A stretch of 7,343 bases of DNA from an uncultured Lysobacter sp. (GCA_946479915.1 CAMLHR010000059.1:1-7343), one strand, 5' to 3'; counted from the stretch's first letter, positions 1 to 7,343 are shown. Notes: generated from the letters alone by a model not told the origin. Made by a program: numbers and translations.

Positions 1-542
1 TGGTGGTCGACGTCAATGGCGTCGGCTACGAGCTCGAGGCGCCGATGAGCACCTTCTACGACCTGCCCGACCTCGGGTGCGAGGTGTCGCTGTTCACCCA
101 CTACGCGCAGAAGGAGGACAGCGTGTCGCTGTACGGCTTCCTGCGCGAGGGCGAGCGGCGGCTGTTCCGCGAGGTGCAGAAGGTGTCGGGCATCGGCGCG
201 AAGATCGCGCTCGCGGTGTTGTCGGGGGTGAGCGTGGACGACTTCGCACGGCTCGTGCAGGCCGGGGACATCGCCGCGCTGACCCGCATCCCCGGGATCG
301 GCAAGAAGACGGCCGAGCGCATGGTGGTCGAGTTGCGCGACCGCGCGGCGGACTTCCCGGGAGGCGGCGCGCCGTTCGCCGCCGGTGGCGTGCCGGCCGA
401 CCCGCAGTCGGAAGCCGTGGTCGCCCTGCAGCAGCTGGGGTACAAGCCGGCCGAAGCGGCGCGGATGGCCCGCGACGCGAGGGCCGACGGCGACGATGCC
501 GCGGCGATCATCCGCAAGGCACTGAAGTCCGCGCTGCGATGA
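1..542 (+). CDS. ruvA: Holliday junction branch migration complex subunit RuvA (5' end missing)
   Basis: RuvA binds the four-way DNA junction as a tetramer and loads the RuvB motor rings for branch migration in recombinational repair; it acts on the chromosome in the cytoplasm. The reading frame is open from the left edge, with the first complete codon at 3. Alignment from memory with E. coli RuvA suggests about 17 N-terminal residues (the start of the OB-fold) lie outside the window, so the GTG at 3 is an internal valine, not the start. Visible are the rest of the OB-fold (VNGVGYE, then [16 protein letters not shown]), two helix-hairpin-helix motifs ([15 protein letters not shown] and [16 protein letters not shown]) and, after a Gly/Ala/Pro-rich linker, the C-terminal RuvB-contacting domain ([19 protein letters not shown]). 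The stop codon overlaps the kup start as ATGA, implying translational coupling. ruvC is expected just upstream. Identity is secure. Confidence 0.97.
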   Translation, partial: VVDVNGVGYELEAPMSTFYDLPDLGCEVSLFTHYAQKEDSVSLYGFLREGERRLFREVQKVSGIGAKIALAVLSGVSVDDFARLVQAGDIAALTRIPGIGKKTAERMVVELRDRAADFPGGGAPFAAGGVPADPQSEAVVALQQLGYKPAEAARMARDARADGDDAAAIIRKALKSALR

Positions 543-2434
543 CCGCGCACGGCAAGCAGGGGCATGGCAGCGCCAGCATCGCGGGACTCGTGCTCGCGGC
601 GGTCGGCGTCGTCTTCGGCGACATCGGGACCAGCCCGCTGTACACGCTGAAGGAGGCATTTTCCCCGCACTACGGCCTGGTCGCGAACCACGACACGGTG
701 CTCGGCATCCTGTCGCTGGTGTTCTGGTCGCTGATGATCGTGGTCACGTTGAAGTACGTGACGATCATCATGCGCGCGGACAACGACGGCGAAGGCGGCA
801 TCATGGCGTTGATGGCACTGGCGCAGCGCAGCCTGCGCAAGGGTGGCCGCTCGACGTACCTCGTCGGCATCCTCGGGGTGTTCGGCGCGTCCCTGTTCTT
901 CGGCGACGGCGTGATCACCCCGGCCATCTCGGTGCTGTCGGCGGTGGAAGGCCTCGAGGTTGCTGCTCCCCAGCTGTCGGAATGGATCGTCCCGATCGCG
1001 CTCCTGGTACTGGTGGCGCTGTTCGCGACCCAGCGGTTCGGGACGGAAAAGGTCGGCCGGGTGTTCGGCCCGGTCACCTTCATCTGGTTCGCCGTGCTCG
1101 GCGTGCTCGGCGTACTGAACATCCTGCACGAGCCCGAGGTGCTGCAGGCGGTCAATCCGTGGTGGGCCATGCGGTTCTTCGCGGAGCACCAGCTCGGCGG
1201 GATCTTCATCCTGGGCGCCGTGGTGCTTGCGGTGACGGGCGGCGAGGCGATCTACACGGACATGGGCCATTTCGGCGCGAGGCCCATCCGCTACGCCTGG
1301 TATTTCTTCGTCCTGCCCGCGCTGATGCTCAACTACCTTGGCCAGGGCGCGCTGGTGCTCGAGGACCCGGCTGCCATCCGCAACCCGTTCTATGTCGGCG
1401 TGCCGGAATGGGGGCGGATGCCGATGGTGGTGCTGGCCACCGCCGCCACCGTCATCGCTTCGCAGGCGGTGATCACCGGCGGGTTCTCGGTGGCGCGCCA
1501 GGCGATGCAGCTGGGCTACATCCCGCGCATGGCGATCCGCCACACCTCCAGCGAGACCATCGGGCAGATCTACATCCCGGCGATCAACTGGTCGATGATG
1601 GTGGTCGTGGTCGGGCTGGTGCTGGGCTTTGGCAGTTCGTCGGCACTCGCGACGGCATACGGCATTTCCGTGTCGATGACGATGCTGATCGACACGCTGC
1701 TGCTGGCGCTGGTCGCCCGCGCCCTGTGGCCGAGGTGGCGCTGGTGGGTGCTCCCGCTGTGCGTGCTGTTCTTCATTGGCGACCTGGGCTTCGTCATCGC
1801 CAACGGCGCCAAGATCTTCCTCGGCGGCTGGTTCCCGGTCGTGCTCGGCCTGGCGCTGTTCACGTTGCTGCGCACCTGGCGCCACGGCCGGCAGCTGCTG
1901 CACGAGGAGGTCCGGAAGGAGGGCATCCAGCTCGACACGTTCCTGCCGGGCCTGATGCTGGCCCCGCCGGTGCGGGTGCCGGGCACGGCGGTGTTCCTGA
2001 CGGCGGACAAGGACGTGGTGCCTCACGCGCTGCTGCACAACCTCAAGCACAACAAGGTGCTGCACGAGCGCAACGTGTTCCTGACGGTGGAGACGCTGGA
2101 CGTGCCCTACGCGACGCCGTCGCGGCGGCTGCGCATGGACGAGATCGGCGAGGACTTCCACCGGGTGCTGGTGCGGTTCGGCTTCATGGAGACGCCGGAC
2201 GTGCCGCTGGCGCTGATGCGTTCCTGCGACCAGGGCGGGATCCACTTCGACCCGATGGAGACGACGTACTTCGCCAGCCGCGAGACCATCGTCGCCAGCA
2301 CGAAGCATTCGGGCATGCCGCTGTGGCGCGACAGGCTGTTCTCGGTCATGCACCGCAATGCGGCCCCGGCGAGCGGCTTCTTCCGCATCCCCGGCAACCG
2401 CCTCGTCGAGCTCGGCTCGCAGGTGGAGATCTAG
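539..2434 (+). CDS. kup: Kup-family low-affinity potassium transporter
   Basis: Inner-membrane K+ uptake protein of the Kup/HAK/KT family, probably a K+/H+ symporter; 631 residues, against 622 in E. coli. The start ATG at 539 overlaps the ruvA stop (ATGA), and the protein enters the family motif [10 protein letters not shown] at residues 28-37. Further signatures are [11 protein letters not shown] (78-88), [12 protein letters not shown] (120-131), [13 protein letters not shown] (234-246), [11 protein letters not shown] (264-274), ASQAVITG (307-314) and SGMPLW. The N-terminal two thirds hold about twelve hydrophobic helices. The soluble C-terminal part begins near 450 and includes [13 protein letters not shown] and [13 protein letters not shown]; the end, [11 protein letters not shown], is nearly identical to E. 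coli Kup. Acidic residues inside helices (D28, D123, E236, D415) match positions implicated in transport in the family. The frame is also open upstream of 539, but that stretch is only a shadow of ruvA. kup between ruvA and ruvB departs from the usual ruvCAB order; I recall it in xanthomonads. Confidence 0.97.
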   Translation: MTAHGKQGHGSASIAGLVLAAVGVVFGDIGTSPLYTLKEAFSPHYGLVANHDTVLGILSLVFWSLMIVVTLKYVTIIMRADNDGEGGIMALMALAQRSLRKGGRSTYLVGILGVFGASLFFGDGVITPAISVLSAVEGLEVAAPQLSEWIVPIALLVLVALFATQRFGTEKVGRVFGPVTFIWFAVLGVLGVLNILHEPEVLQAVNPWWAMRFFAEHQLGGIFILGAVVLAVTGGEAIYTDMGHFGARPIRYAWYFFVLPALMLNYLGQGALVLEDPAAIRNPFYVGVPEWGRMPMVVLATAATVIASQAVITGGFSVARQAMQLGYIPRMAIRHTSSETIGQIYIPAINWSMMVVVVGLVLGFGSSSALATAYGISVSMTMLIDTLLLALVARALWPRWRWWVLPLCVLFFIGDLGFVIANGAKIFLGGWFPVVLGLALFTLLRTWRHGRQLLHEEVRKEGIQLDTFLPGLMLAPPVRVPGTAVFLTADKDVVPHALLHNLKHNKVLHERNVFLTVETLDVPYATPSRRLRMDEIGEDFHRVLVRFGFMETPDVPLALMRSCDQGGIHFDPMETTYFASRETIVASTKHSGMPLWRDRLFSVMHRNAAPASGFFRIPGNRLVELGSQVEI

Positions 2435-2437
2435 GGC

Positions 2438-2443
2438 GATAAT
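2438..2443 (+). promoter_or_regulatory. Candidate -10 box for a leaderless ruvB transcript
   Basis: GATAAT matches the sigma-70 -10 consensus TATAAT at five of six positions, including the key second A and last T. It lies in the 15-base gap between kup and ruvB, with its last base six bases before the ruvB ATG, so a normal start of transcription would fall on or next to the A of that ATG. No good -35 box is visible 16-18 bases upstream, and there is no TG extension. The only purine run before ruvB (GGGGG at 2444-2448) is too close to the ATG for a normal Shine-Dalgarno site, which fits a leaderless message. This is a motif-based inference. Confidence 0.4.
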
Positions 2444-2449
2444 GGGGGC

Positions 2450-3470
<1,021 letters not shown>

Positions 3471-3478
<8 letters not shown>

Positions 3479-3911
3479 GGCGCCGTTCATCCACCCGGTC
3501 CGGGTCTACTGGGAAGATACCGACGCCGGTGGGGTGGTCTACCACGCGCAGTACGTCGCCTTCCTGGAGCGCGCACGCACCGAATGGTTGCGCGCGCGCG
3601 GGAAGTCGCAGGAGCGGTTGCGCAGGGAGCACGACCTGGTCTTCGCGGTGCGGGCGATGCGGATCGACTTCCGCGCGCCGGCCCGGCTGGACGACCGGCT
3701 GGAGGTGACGGCGTCGCTCCGTGCGTGCCGGCGCGCCAGCCTCGTGTTCGCGCAGTCGATCCGCCGCGACGGCGTGCTGCTGCTCGACGCGGAGGTCCGC
3801 GTCGCGGTGCTGGGCGCGTCCGGCTTCCGGCCGCGGCCGTTGCCCCAGGCACTGTTCGACGAATTCGCCGAAGAACCGGATTTGGCTTCCCAGGAGACCC
3901 CGCCCGAATGA
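3471..3911 (+). CDS. ybgC: Tol-Pal-associated acyl-CoA thioesterase YbgC
   Basis: Hotdog-fold acyl-CoA thioesterase of the 4-hydroxybenzoyl-CoA thioesterase family. In E. coli it hydrolyses acyl-CoA thioesters and associates with phospholipid-synthesis proteins at the inner membrane; its role in Tol-Pal function is unclear. The 146 residues are slightly longer than E. coli YbgC (134), the excess being a C-terminal acidic tail. The signature [19 protein letters not shown] begins at residue 11; D18 is the catalytic aspartate and H25 follows in the conserved YH pair. The helix motif [11 protein letters not shown] comes next, then the beta-sheet half of the hotdog ([19 protein letters not shown]). 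The start ATG lies inside the end of ruvB (eight-base overlap), and the stop overlaps the tolQ start as ATGA, so translation of ruvB, ybgC and tolQ is probably coupled. A ybgC immediately before tolQ is the classic proteobacterial order. Confidence 0.96.
3893..3898 (+). promoter_or_regulatory. Ribosome binding site of tolQ
   Basis: AGGAGA, nine bases before the ATG at 3908 and inside the 3' end of ybgC. It supports the long tolQ start over the internal Met38 at 4019, which is where E. coli TolQ would roughly begin. Confidence 0.65.
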
Positions 3912-4672
3912 ACCTGCTGCCCATGCTCGCCGCCGCGGTCGAGCCGCTCCCCCAGGACACCGTGGCCGGCATCGAGGAACTGACGCAGCAGGCGCCCGCG
4001 CCGGGCGGCGAGCTCGACATGCTGCAACTCGTCCTGCATGCCTCGCTGCCGGTGCAACTGGTGATGCTGCTGCTGCTGTTCGCCTCGATCGCCTCGTGGG
4101 TGATCATCTTCCGCAAGAAGAAGGTGCTCGACCGCGCCGAGCGCGAGGCCGAGGCGTTCGAGGAGCGCTTCTGGTCCGGCGCCGACCTCTCCAAGCTCTA
4201 CGCCGGCGCCAGCCAGCGCAACCGCGACGTCGGCGGCATGGAGGCGATCTTCGAATCGGGCTTCCGCGAGTACTCGCGCCAGCGCCGCGTCGCCGACAGC
4301 CGCCTGCAGCTGGAAGGCGCGCAGCGCGGCATGCGCGTGGCCACCGCGCGCGAACTCGACGGGCTGGAGCACAACCTCGAGTTCCTCGCGAACGTGGGCT
4401 CGATCGCCCCCTACGTCGGCCTGTTCGGCACCGTGTGGGGCATCATGATCTCGTTCCAGGGCCTGGCGAGCGTCAAGGAGGCGACCATCGCCACCGTCGC
4501 GCCGGGCATTTCCGAGGCGCTGATCGCCACCGCGATGGGCCTGTTCGCCGCGATCCCGGCGGTGTGGGCGTACAACCGCTTCGCCACCAAGGTCGAGCGG
4601 ATCGCGGTGCGCTACGAGGCCTTCTCCGAGGAGTTCGCATCGATCCTCGAGCGCCAGTCGCACGCGGAGTAG
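3908..4672 (+). CDS. tolQ: Tol-Pal system proton-channel subunit TolQ
   Basis: Inner-membrane protein of the ExbB/TolQ/MotA family. With TolR it forms the proton-driven motor that energises TolA for outer-membrane constriction at division. It has 254 residues against about 230 in E. coli, the excess being a roughly 30-residue N-terminal extension rich in Pro and acidic residues (PLPQDTVAGIEELTQQAPAP) that should face the periplasm. The first membrane helix is about 47-68, followed by the basic FRKKK and a large cytoplasmic domain (69-160). The second and third helices are about 163-184 (GSIAPYVGLFGTVWGIMISF) and 201-222 (ISEALIATAMGLFAAIPAVW). T175 and T208 match the two channel threonines T145 and T178 of E. 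coli TolQ. The start overlaps ybgC by four bases and has a good ribosome binding site; tolR follows after four bases. Confidence 0.98.
   Translation: MNLLPMLAAAVEPLPQDTVAGIEELTQQAPAPGGELDMLQLVLHASLPVQLVMLLLLFASIASWVIIFRKKKVLDRAEREAEAFEERFWSGADLSKLYAGASQRNRDVGGMEAIFESGFREYSRQRRVADSRLQLEGAQRGMRVATARELDGLEHNLEFLANVGSIAPYVGLFGTVWGIMISFQGLASVKEATIATVAPGISEALIATAMGLFAAIPAVWAYNRFATKVERIAVRYEAFSEEFASILERQSHAE
4666..4669 (+). promoter_or_regulatory. Ribosome binding site of tolR
   Basis: GGAG inside the last codons of tolQ, seven bases before the tolR ATG at 4677. It is short but correctly spaced and supports this start. Confidence 0.5.
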
Positions 4673-4676
4673 CGCG

Positions 4677-5114
<438 letters not shown>

Positions 5115-5123
5115 CGCGCGCCC

Positions 5124-6083
5124 ATGAAGGAGACGCGCGCCGATACCGTGCAGGCGGCGGTGCTGGCCCTGGGCCTGCACGTGCTGCTGTTCGCGATCGC
5201 GCTCCTGGGCATCTGGTGGACGCGCAACACCGCGCCGGTGTCCGCGGCGGGCCCGGTGATCGAGGCCGAGCTCATCAGCCCGGACGCGCTGTCGCCGGCG
5301 ATGCAGCAGGTGCTGCTCGAGCGCCCCGACCCGGCCGAGCCGGCCCCGGCCGAACCGGAACCCGAGCCGGTCCGGCGCGAGGAGATCCCGCCGCCGCGGC
5401 CCATGATCGAACCCGTCCCGCAGCTCCCCGAACCCCAGCCCGTCCCGCAGGAACGCATCCCCGAGCCGGACACGGTCGAACAGGACCGCGCGTCCGAGCG
5501 GGCGATCGCCGACCGCGAGGCGGCCGAGCGCGAACAGGAGGAGCGCCGGCGGCAGGAGCAGATCGACCTCACCGAGCGCCAGCGGCAGGAGGAGATCGAG
5601 CGCGAGCGGGCGCGGCAGAGCGAGATGGAGCGGCAGCGGATCCAGCAGCAGCTCGATGCGATCCGGCGGCAACGGGAGGAGGTCGCGCGCGAAGCCGAAC
5701 GCGCGCAGCAGAAGCTCGACCAGCTCGCGGCGGCGCAGGAAGCCGCGCGCATGGACAGCCAGCCCGAGAGCCCACCGCCGGGGAACGAAGGACCGGATGC
5801 GAGCCTCCTCGCCCGCTACCAGGCGGCCCTGCAGCGGGCGATCGTGAGCCAGTGGACCCGTCCGGACACCGTGCCGCTCGGCCAGCGCTGCCGGATCGTC
5901 ATCCGGCAGGTCCAGGGCGGCCAGGTGATCGATGCGAAGGTGGACGCGAGCTGCCCCTACGACGAGCAGGGTCGCCGCTCGATCGAGGCCGCCGTGCTCA
6001 AGGCCCAGCCCCTGCCGTACGCGGGCTTCGAGTCCGTCTTCAACCGGACCCTGATCCTCAACTTCGAGGCGCAGGACCGGTGA
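5124..6083 (+). CDS. tolA: Tol-Pal system envelope-spanning protein TolA
   Basis: TolA is anchored in the inner membrane by TolQR and reaches across the periplasm to TolB and Pal; its C-terminal domain is also a target of colicins and filamentous phage in E. coli. At 319 residues it is much shorter than E. coli TolA (421). Parts: cytoplasmic tail 1-9; membrane helix about 11-32 containing H19, which matches the essential His22 of E. coli; a Pro/Glu-rich segment 68-115 with repeated EP and VP steps, reminiscent of TonB; a charged Arg/Glu/Gln-rich coiled coil about 118-209; a Ser/Pro linker; and the C-terminal domain about 226-319 (ARYQAALQRAIVSQW) with C256 and C277, matching the disulfide pair of E. 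coli domain III. The Ser expected four residues before the His is Ala15. The start follows tolR by nine bases with only a weak G-run as ribosome binding site, suggesting coupled translation. Confidence 0.96.
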   Translation: MKETRADTVQAAVLALGLHVLLFAIALLGIWWTRNTAPVSAAGPVIEAELISPDALSPAMQQVLLERPDPAEPAPAEPEPEPVRREEIPPPRPMIEPVPQLPEPQPVPQERIPEPDTVEQDRASERAIADREAAEREQEERRRQEQIDLTERQRQEEIERERARQSEMERQRIQQQLDAIRRQREEVAREAERAQQKLDQLAAAQEAARMDSQPESPPPGNEGPDASLLARYQAALQRAIVSQWTRPDTVPLGQRCRIVIRQVQGGQVIDAKVDASCPYDEQGRRSIEAAVLKAQPLPYAGFESVFNRTLILNFEAQDR

Positions 6084-6117
6084 TCGTGCCGGGCGACGTA
6101 TTACCCACCAGGACCCC

Positions 6118-6123
6118 GGGAGG
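6118..6123 (+). promoter_or_regulatory. Strong ribosome binding site of the Sel1-repeat gene
   Basis: GGGAGG, seven bases before the ATG at 6131. It is the best Shine-Dalgarno site in the window and fixes the start of the following gene, ruling out the upstream continuation of that open frame, which overlaps tolA. Confidence 0.75.
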
Positions 6124-6130
6124 ACGCGTC

Positions 6131-7039
6131 ATGTCGAGGATGTTGCTGGCCCTGTTGTTGGCGGCGTTGCCGGCCCTGGTGTCCGCGCAGGACGCGGATG
6201 CCCCCACGGACGCCCGCCGGGCGACCGACGGATACGAGCGCGCATGCCAGGCGGGTGACGCCGCCGCCTGTGCCGCGGCAGGGCGCATGTACGAGGGGAA
6301 GCCCGACACCAACCCGCCTGGCGGCACCATCCCCCGGTACCACGTCGCGGCGCTCCACTACCACCAGCGCGCGTGCCAGCAGGGGCTGGCGGCGAGCTGC
6401 GACGCGTTCGAACGGCTGATGCGGCTCGACGGGCGGGACGCGGACTGCGAGCGCGGCGACGTCGCCGCCTGCAAAGAGGTCGGCGACCATGCCTTCGGCA
6501 TGTCGCCATTCGTGGACCGGCCCGATTACGCCCGCGCCGCGCGCATGTACGAACGCGCCTGCACGCTGGGGGACATGGACGCCTGCGCAGCCCTCGGCGT
6601 CCTCTACCAGAGCGGTGGACCCAAGGCCGGACCGGACCACGCGGCTGTCCGCGATTACGACAAGGCGCGGCACTACTACCGCCTCGCCTGCGACGGCGGC
6701 CGCGAGGGCAGCTGCCTCGGCCTCCAGGTCGTGGACGTCCTGCAGGCGGCGGAGTCCGGGTGTGCCGCCGGCGAGGCGGCGGCCTGCCGGGAACTGGCGT
6801 GGCGGACGTCCCTGGGCAACGAGGTGCCCAGGGATCCCGTCCGGGCCGCCGACCTGGCAAGGCGCGCCTGCGACGGCGGCGATGCGCTGGGCTGCGCGCT
6901 GCTCGGCGTGTTCCTCGCGGACGGGCAGGGCGTCCCGCCGGACCCGGCGGGTGCGCGGGCGATGTTCCTCCGCGCCCGCGCGCTGGCGCCGGACGACCCG
7001 GTCATCCGGAAGGTCCTCGACGAGCGGGGCATCCGCTGA
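6131..7039 (+). CDS. Secreted cysteine-rich Sel1/Hcp-type repeat protein, encoded between tolA and tolB
   Basis: Predicted periplasmic protein of 302 residues built from Sel1-like (TPR-related) helical repeats. Residues 1-19 form a typical signal peptide: basic MSRM, a Leu/Ala core, then VSA before Q20. All 14 cysteines lie in seven C-x7-C pairs: 39/47, 82/90, 106/114, 144/152, 187/195, 211/219 and 247/255. This is the spacing of the disulfide-linked repeats in Helicobacter Hcp proteins, so the periplasmic DsbA system probably oxidises them. The most canonical Sel1 repeat is the last (GVFLADGQGVPPDPAGARAM). Pair spacings of 43, 24, 38 and then 43, 24, 36 show that a three-repeat block was duplicated. 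No catalytic motif is visible; such repeats usually mediate protein contacts. It lies 47 bases after tolA with a strong ribosome binding site and 96 bases before tolB, so it is probably co-transcribed. A role with Tol-Pal is inferred from position only. Confidence 0.9.
   Translation: MSRMLLALLLAALPALVSAQDADAPTDARRATDGYERACQAGDAAACAAAGRMYEGKPDTNPPGGTIPRYHVAALHYHQRACQQGLAASCDAFERLMRLDGRDADCERGDVAACKEVGDHAFGMSPFVDRPDYARAARMYERACTLGDMDACAALGVLYQSGGPKAGPDHAAVRDYDKARHYYRLACDGGREGSCLGLQVVDVLQAAESGCAAGEAAACRELAWRTSLGNEVPRDPVRAADLARRACDGGDALGCALLGVFLADGQGVPPDPAGARAMFLRARALAPDDPVIRKVLDERGIR
6233..6985 (+). repeat. Internal duplication in the Sel1-repeat gene (two blocks plus a partial third)
   Basis: Block 1 covers about residues 35-139 (bases 6233-6547), block 2 about 140-242 (6548-6856), and a partial third runs from 243 to about 285. 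Matching segments include YERACQAGDAAAC with YERACTLGDMDAC, then ALHYHQRACQQG with ARHYYRLACDGG, and CERGDVAACKE with CAAGEAAACRE. The third unit matches the block start (ARRACDGGDALGCALLGV). Cysteine positions are offset by 105 residues between blocks 1 and 2, and by 103 into block 3. DNA similarity is only moderate, so the duplication is old, although a 16-base stretch at 6685-6700 recurs exactly at 6865-6880. Confidence 0.8.
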
Positions 7040-7067
7040 CACGGCGCCGGCAAGCCATCGTTCATCT

Positions 7068-7097
7068 TTGAGAGGACGTTAACGGCCAAGCTGTTAC
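7068..7097 (+). promoter_or_regulatory. Weak candidate tolB promoter
   Basis: TTGAGA (7068-7073, five of six matches to the -35 consensus) is 18 bases from TGTTAC (7092-7097, three of six matches to the -10 consensus). The lower GC content and the separate tolB promoter known in some bacteria, including E. coli, make an internal promoter plausible, but the -10 box is poor. Confidence 0.25.
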
Positions 7098-7099
7098 GT
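7076..7099 (+). promoter_or_regulatory. Imperfect inverted repeat (RNA hairpin or operator) upstream of tolB
   Basis: The left arm ACGTTAACGGC and right arm GCTGTTACGT flank a three-base loop CAA. Seven consecutive pairs (7080-7086 with 7090-7096, one of them G-U in RNA) continue after a bulged T at 7079 into three more pairs (7076-7078 with 7097-7099). It ends 36 bases before the tolB ATG. It could be an mRNA structure that tunes tolB expression, an RNA-processing site between the two parts of the operon, or a protein-binding site; the sequence does not decide. Confidence 0.5.
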
Positions 7100-7123
7100 G
7101 TTCGCGTCGCCGTGCCGAATCGA

Positions 7124-7129
7124 AAGGGA
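7124..7129 (+). promoter_or_regulatory. Ribosome binding site of tolB
   Basis: AAGGGA, six bases before the ATG at 7136. It supports this as the tolB start, which also gives a clean signal peptide. Confidence 0.6.
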
Positions 7130-7135
7130 TTGCCG

Positions 7136-7343
7136 ATGAAACGACCGCTGCGCTGGTTGCCGTGCCTGTTCGCCTTCTTCCTGCCACTGGCCGCGATGGC
7201 CCAGCAGCAGGGCCTCGAGATCGACATCGTCGGCGGCAACGCGGCAGCCCTGCCCATCGCGGTCGTGCCGATGCCGTACCAGGGCACCGCGGCCCCGCCG
7301 CCCACCGATGTCGCGGCCGTCGTGGGCGCGGACCTCAACCGCT
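7136..7343 (+). CDS. tolB: Tol-Pal system periplasmic protein TolB (3' end missing)
   Basis: TolB is a periplasmic protein with an N-terminal domain and a beta-propeller; it binds Pal and is released from it by TolA. Only the first 69 codons and one further base are in the window. Residues 1-22 form a signal peptide: basic MKRPLRW, a hydrophobic Leu/Phe core, then AMA before QQQ. The mature protein begins with LEIDIVGGNAAALPIAVVPM, followed by a Pro-rich stretch and DVAAVVGADLNR, which matches the conserved start of the TolB N-terminal domain (E. coli: PIGVVPF and IVAADLRNSG). The mature N-terminus is the TolA-binding segment in E. coli TolB. The single Cys in the signal peptide (C10) is not in a lipobox. 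The gene follows the Sel1-repeat gene by 96 bases; pal and then cpoB are expected beyond the edge. Confidence 0.95.
   Translation, partial: MKRPLRWLPCLFAFFLPLAAMAQQQGLEIDIVGGNAAALPIAVVPMPYQGTAAPPPTDVAAVVGADLNR

Larger units (their letters stand above)
7040..7135 (+). other. Intergenic region ahead of tolB
   Basis: This 96-base gap is the longest non-coding stretch in the window. It holds a candidate -35 box (TTGAGA, 7068-7073), the hairpin at 7076-7099 and the tolB ribosome binding site. Its middle part (7058-7100) is visibly richer in A and T than the flanking genes. No convincing -10 box is seen: TGTTAC at 7092-7097 is the best at an 18-base spacing and matches at only three positions. No T-run follows the hairpin, so it is not a standard terminator. 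Confidence 0.6.

Noticed and set aside
77..538. Upstream extension of the kup frame through ruvA
   Set aside because: The translation here is Arg/Gly/Ala-rich noise in the second frame of ruvA. Kup similarity begins just after the ATG at 539, which gives the normal family length.
3539..4663. A 374-codon minus-strand open frame opposite ybgC and tolQ
   Set aside because: It is opposite two conserved genes and its composition is a mirror of their codon bias, with no recognisable motif.
6089..6119. A possible stem CCGGG with CCCGG that could cover the Sel1 gene ribosome binding site
   Set aside because: Only five pairs with a 21-base loop; such matches are expected by chance in DNA of this GC content.
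5216..6130. Upstream extension of the Sel1-repeat frame through tolA
   Set aside because: It is a low-complexity shadow of tolA. The signal peptide and strong ribosome binding site put the start at 6131.
7040..7060. A GGCGCCGGC palindromic stretch after the Sel1 gene as a terminator
   Set aside because: The stem is very short and no T-run follows.
7136..7201. TolB as a lipoprotein because of Cys10
   Set aside because: The Cys lies within the hydrophobic core after Leu-Pro, not in a lipobox, and a standard Ala-x-Ala cleavage site follows.

Overview
This is a very GC-rich (about 70% by eye), tightly packed bacterial chromosome segment with all genes on the + strand. Gene order and protein similarity point to a gammaproteobacterium, most likely Xanthomonadaceae/Lysobacteraceae (Lysobacter, Luteimonas or a relative). 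The arrangement ruvA-kup-ruvB-ybgC-tolQRA...tolB fits that lineage as I recall it. The genus is an inference, not something I can prove from the sequence.

Layout: (1) 1-542, ruvA without its 5' end; (2) 539-2434, kup, a potassium transporter overlapping the ruvA stop by ATGA; (3) 2450-3478, ruvB; (4) 3471-3911, ybgC thioesterase; (5) 3908-4672, tolQ; (6) 4677-5114, tolR; (7) 5124-6083, tolA; (8) 6131-7039, a secreted cysteine-rich Sel1/Hcp-type repeat protein; (9) 7040-7135, the widest gap, with a strong imperfect hairpin and a weak promoter candidate; (10) 7136 to the right edge, the first 69 codons of tolB. pal and cpoB would be expected beyond the right edge, ruvC beyond the left.

How the genes work together: RuvA and RuvB drive Holliday-junction branch migration. 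TolQ, TolR and TolA form the inner-membrane, proton-driven part of the Tol-Pal system, which tethers and constricts the outer membrane at division. TolB is the periplasmic partner that cycles between TolA and Pal. YbgC is the acyl-CoA thioesterase usually encoded with Tol-Pal. Kup imports potassium and has no obvious mechanistic tie to its neighbours.

The main point of interest is the extra gene between tolA and tolB. It encodes an exported protein with exactly seven C-x7-C pairs, which account for all 14 of its cysteines, arranged as a duplicated three-repeat block of about 105 residues plus a last partial unit. The standard tol operon has no gene here, so it is a candidate accessory factor of the Tol-Pal machine. 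Secondary points are a possible leaderless promoter exactly at the ruvB start, which would give ruvB independent expression despite the kup insertion; the hairpin ahead of tolB; and a TolA with a TonB-like Pro/Glu-rich stalk segment, a short coiled coil and an Ala where E. coli TolA has the membrane-helix Ser.
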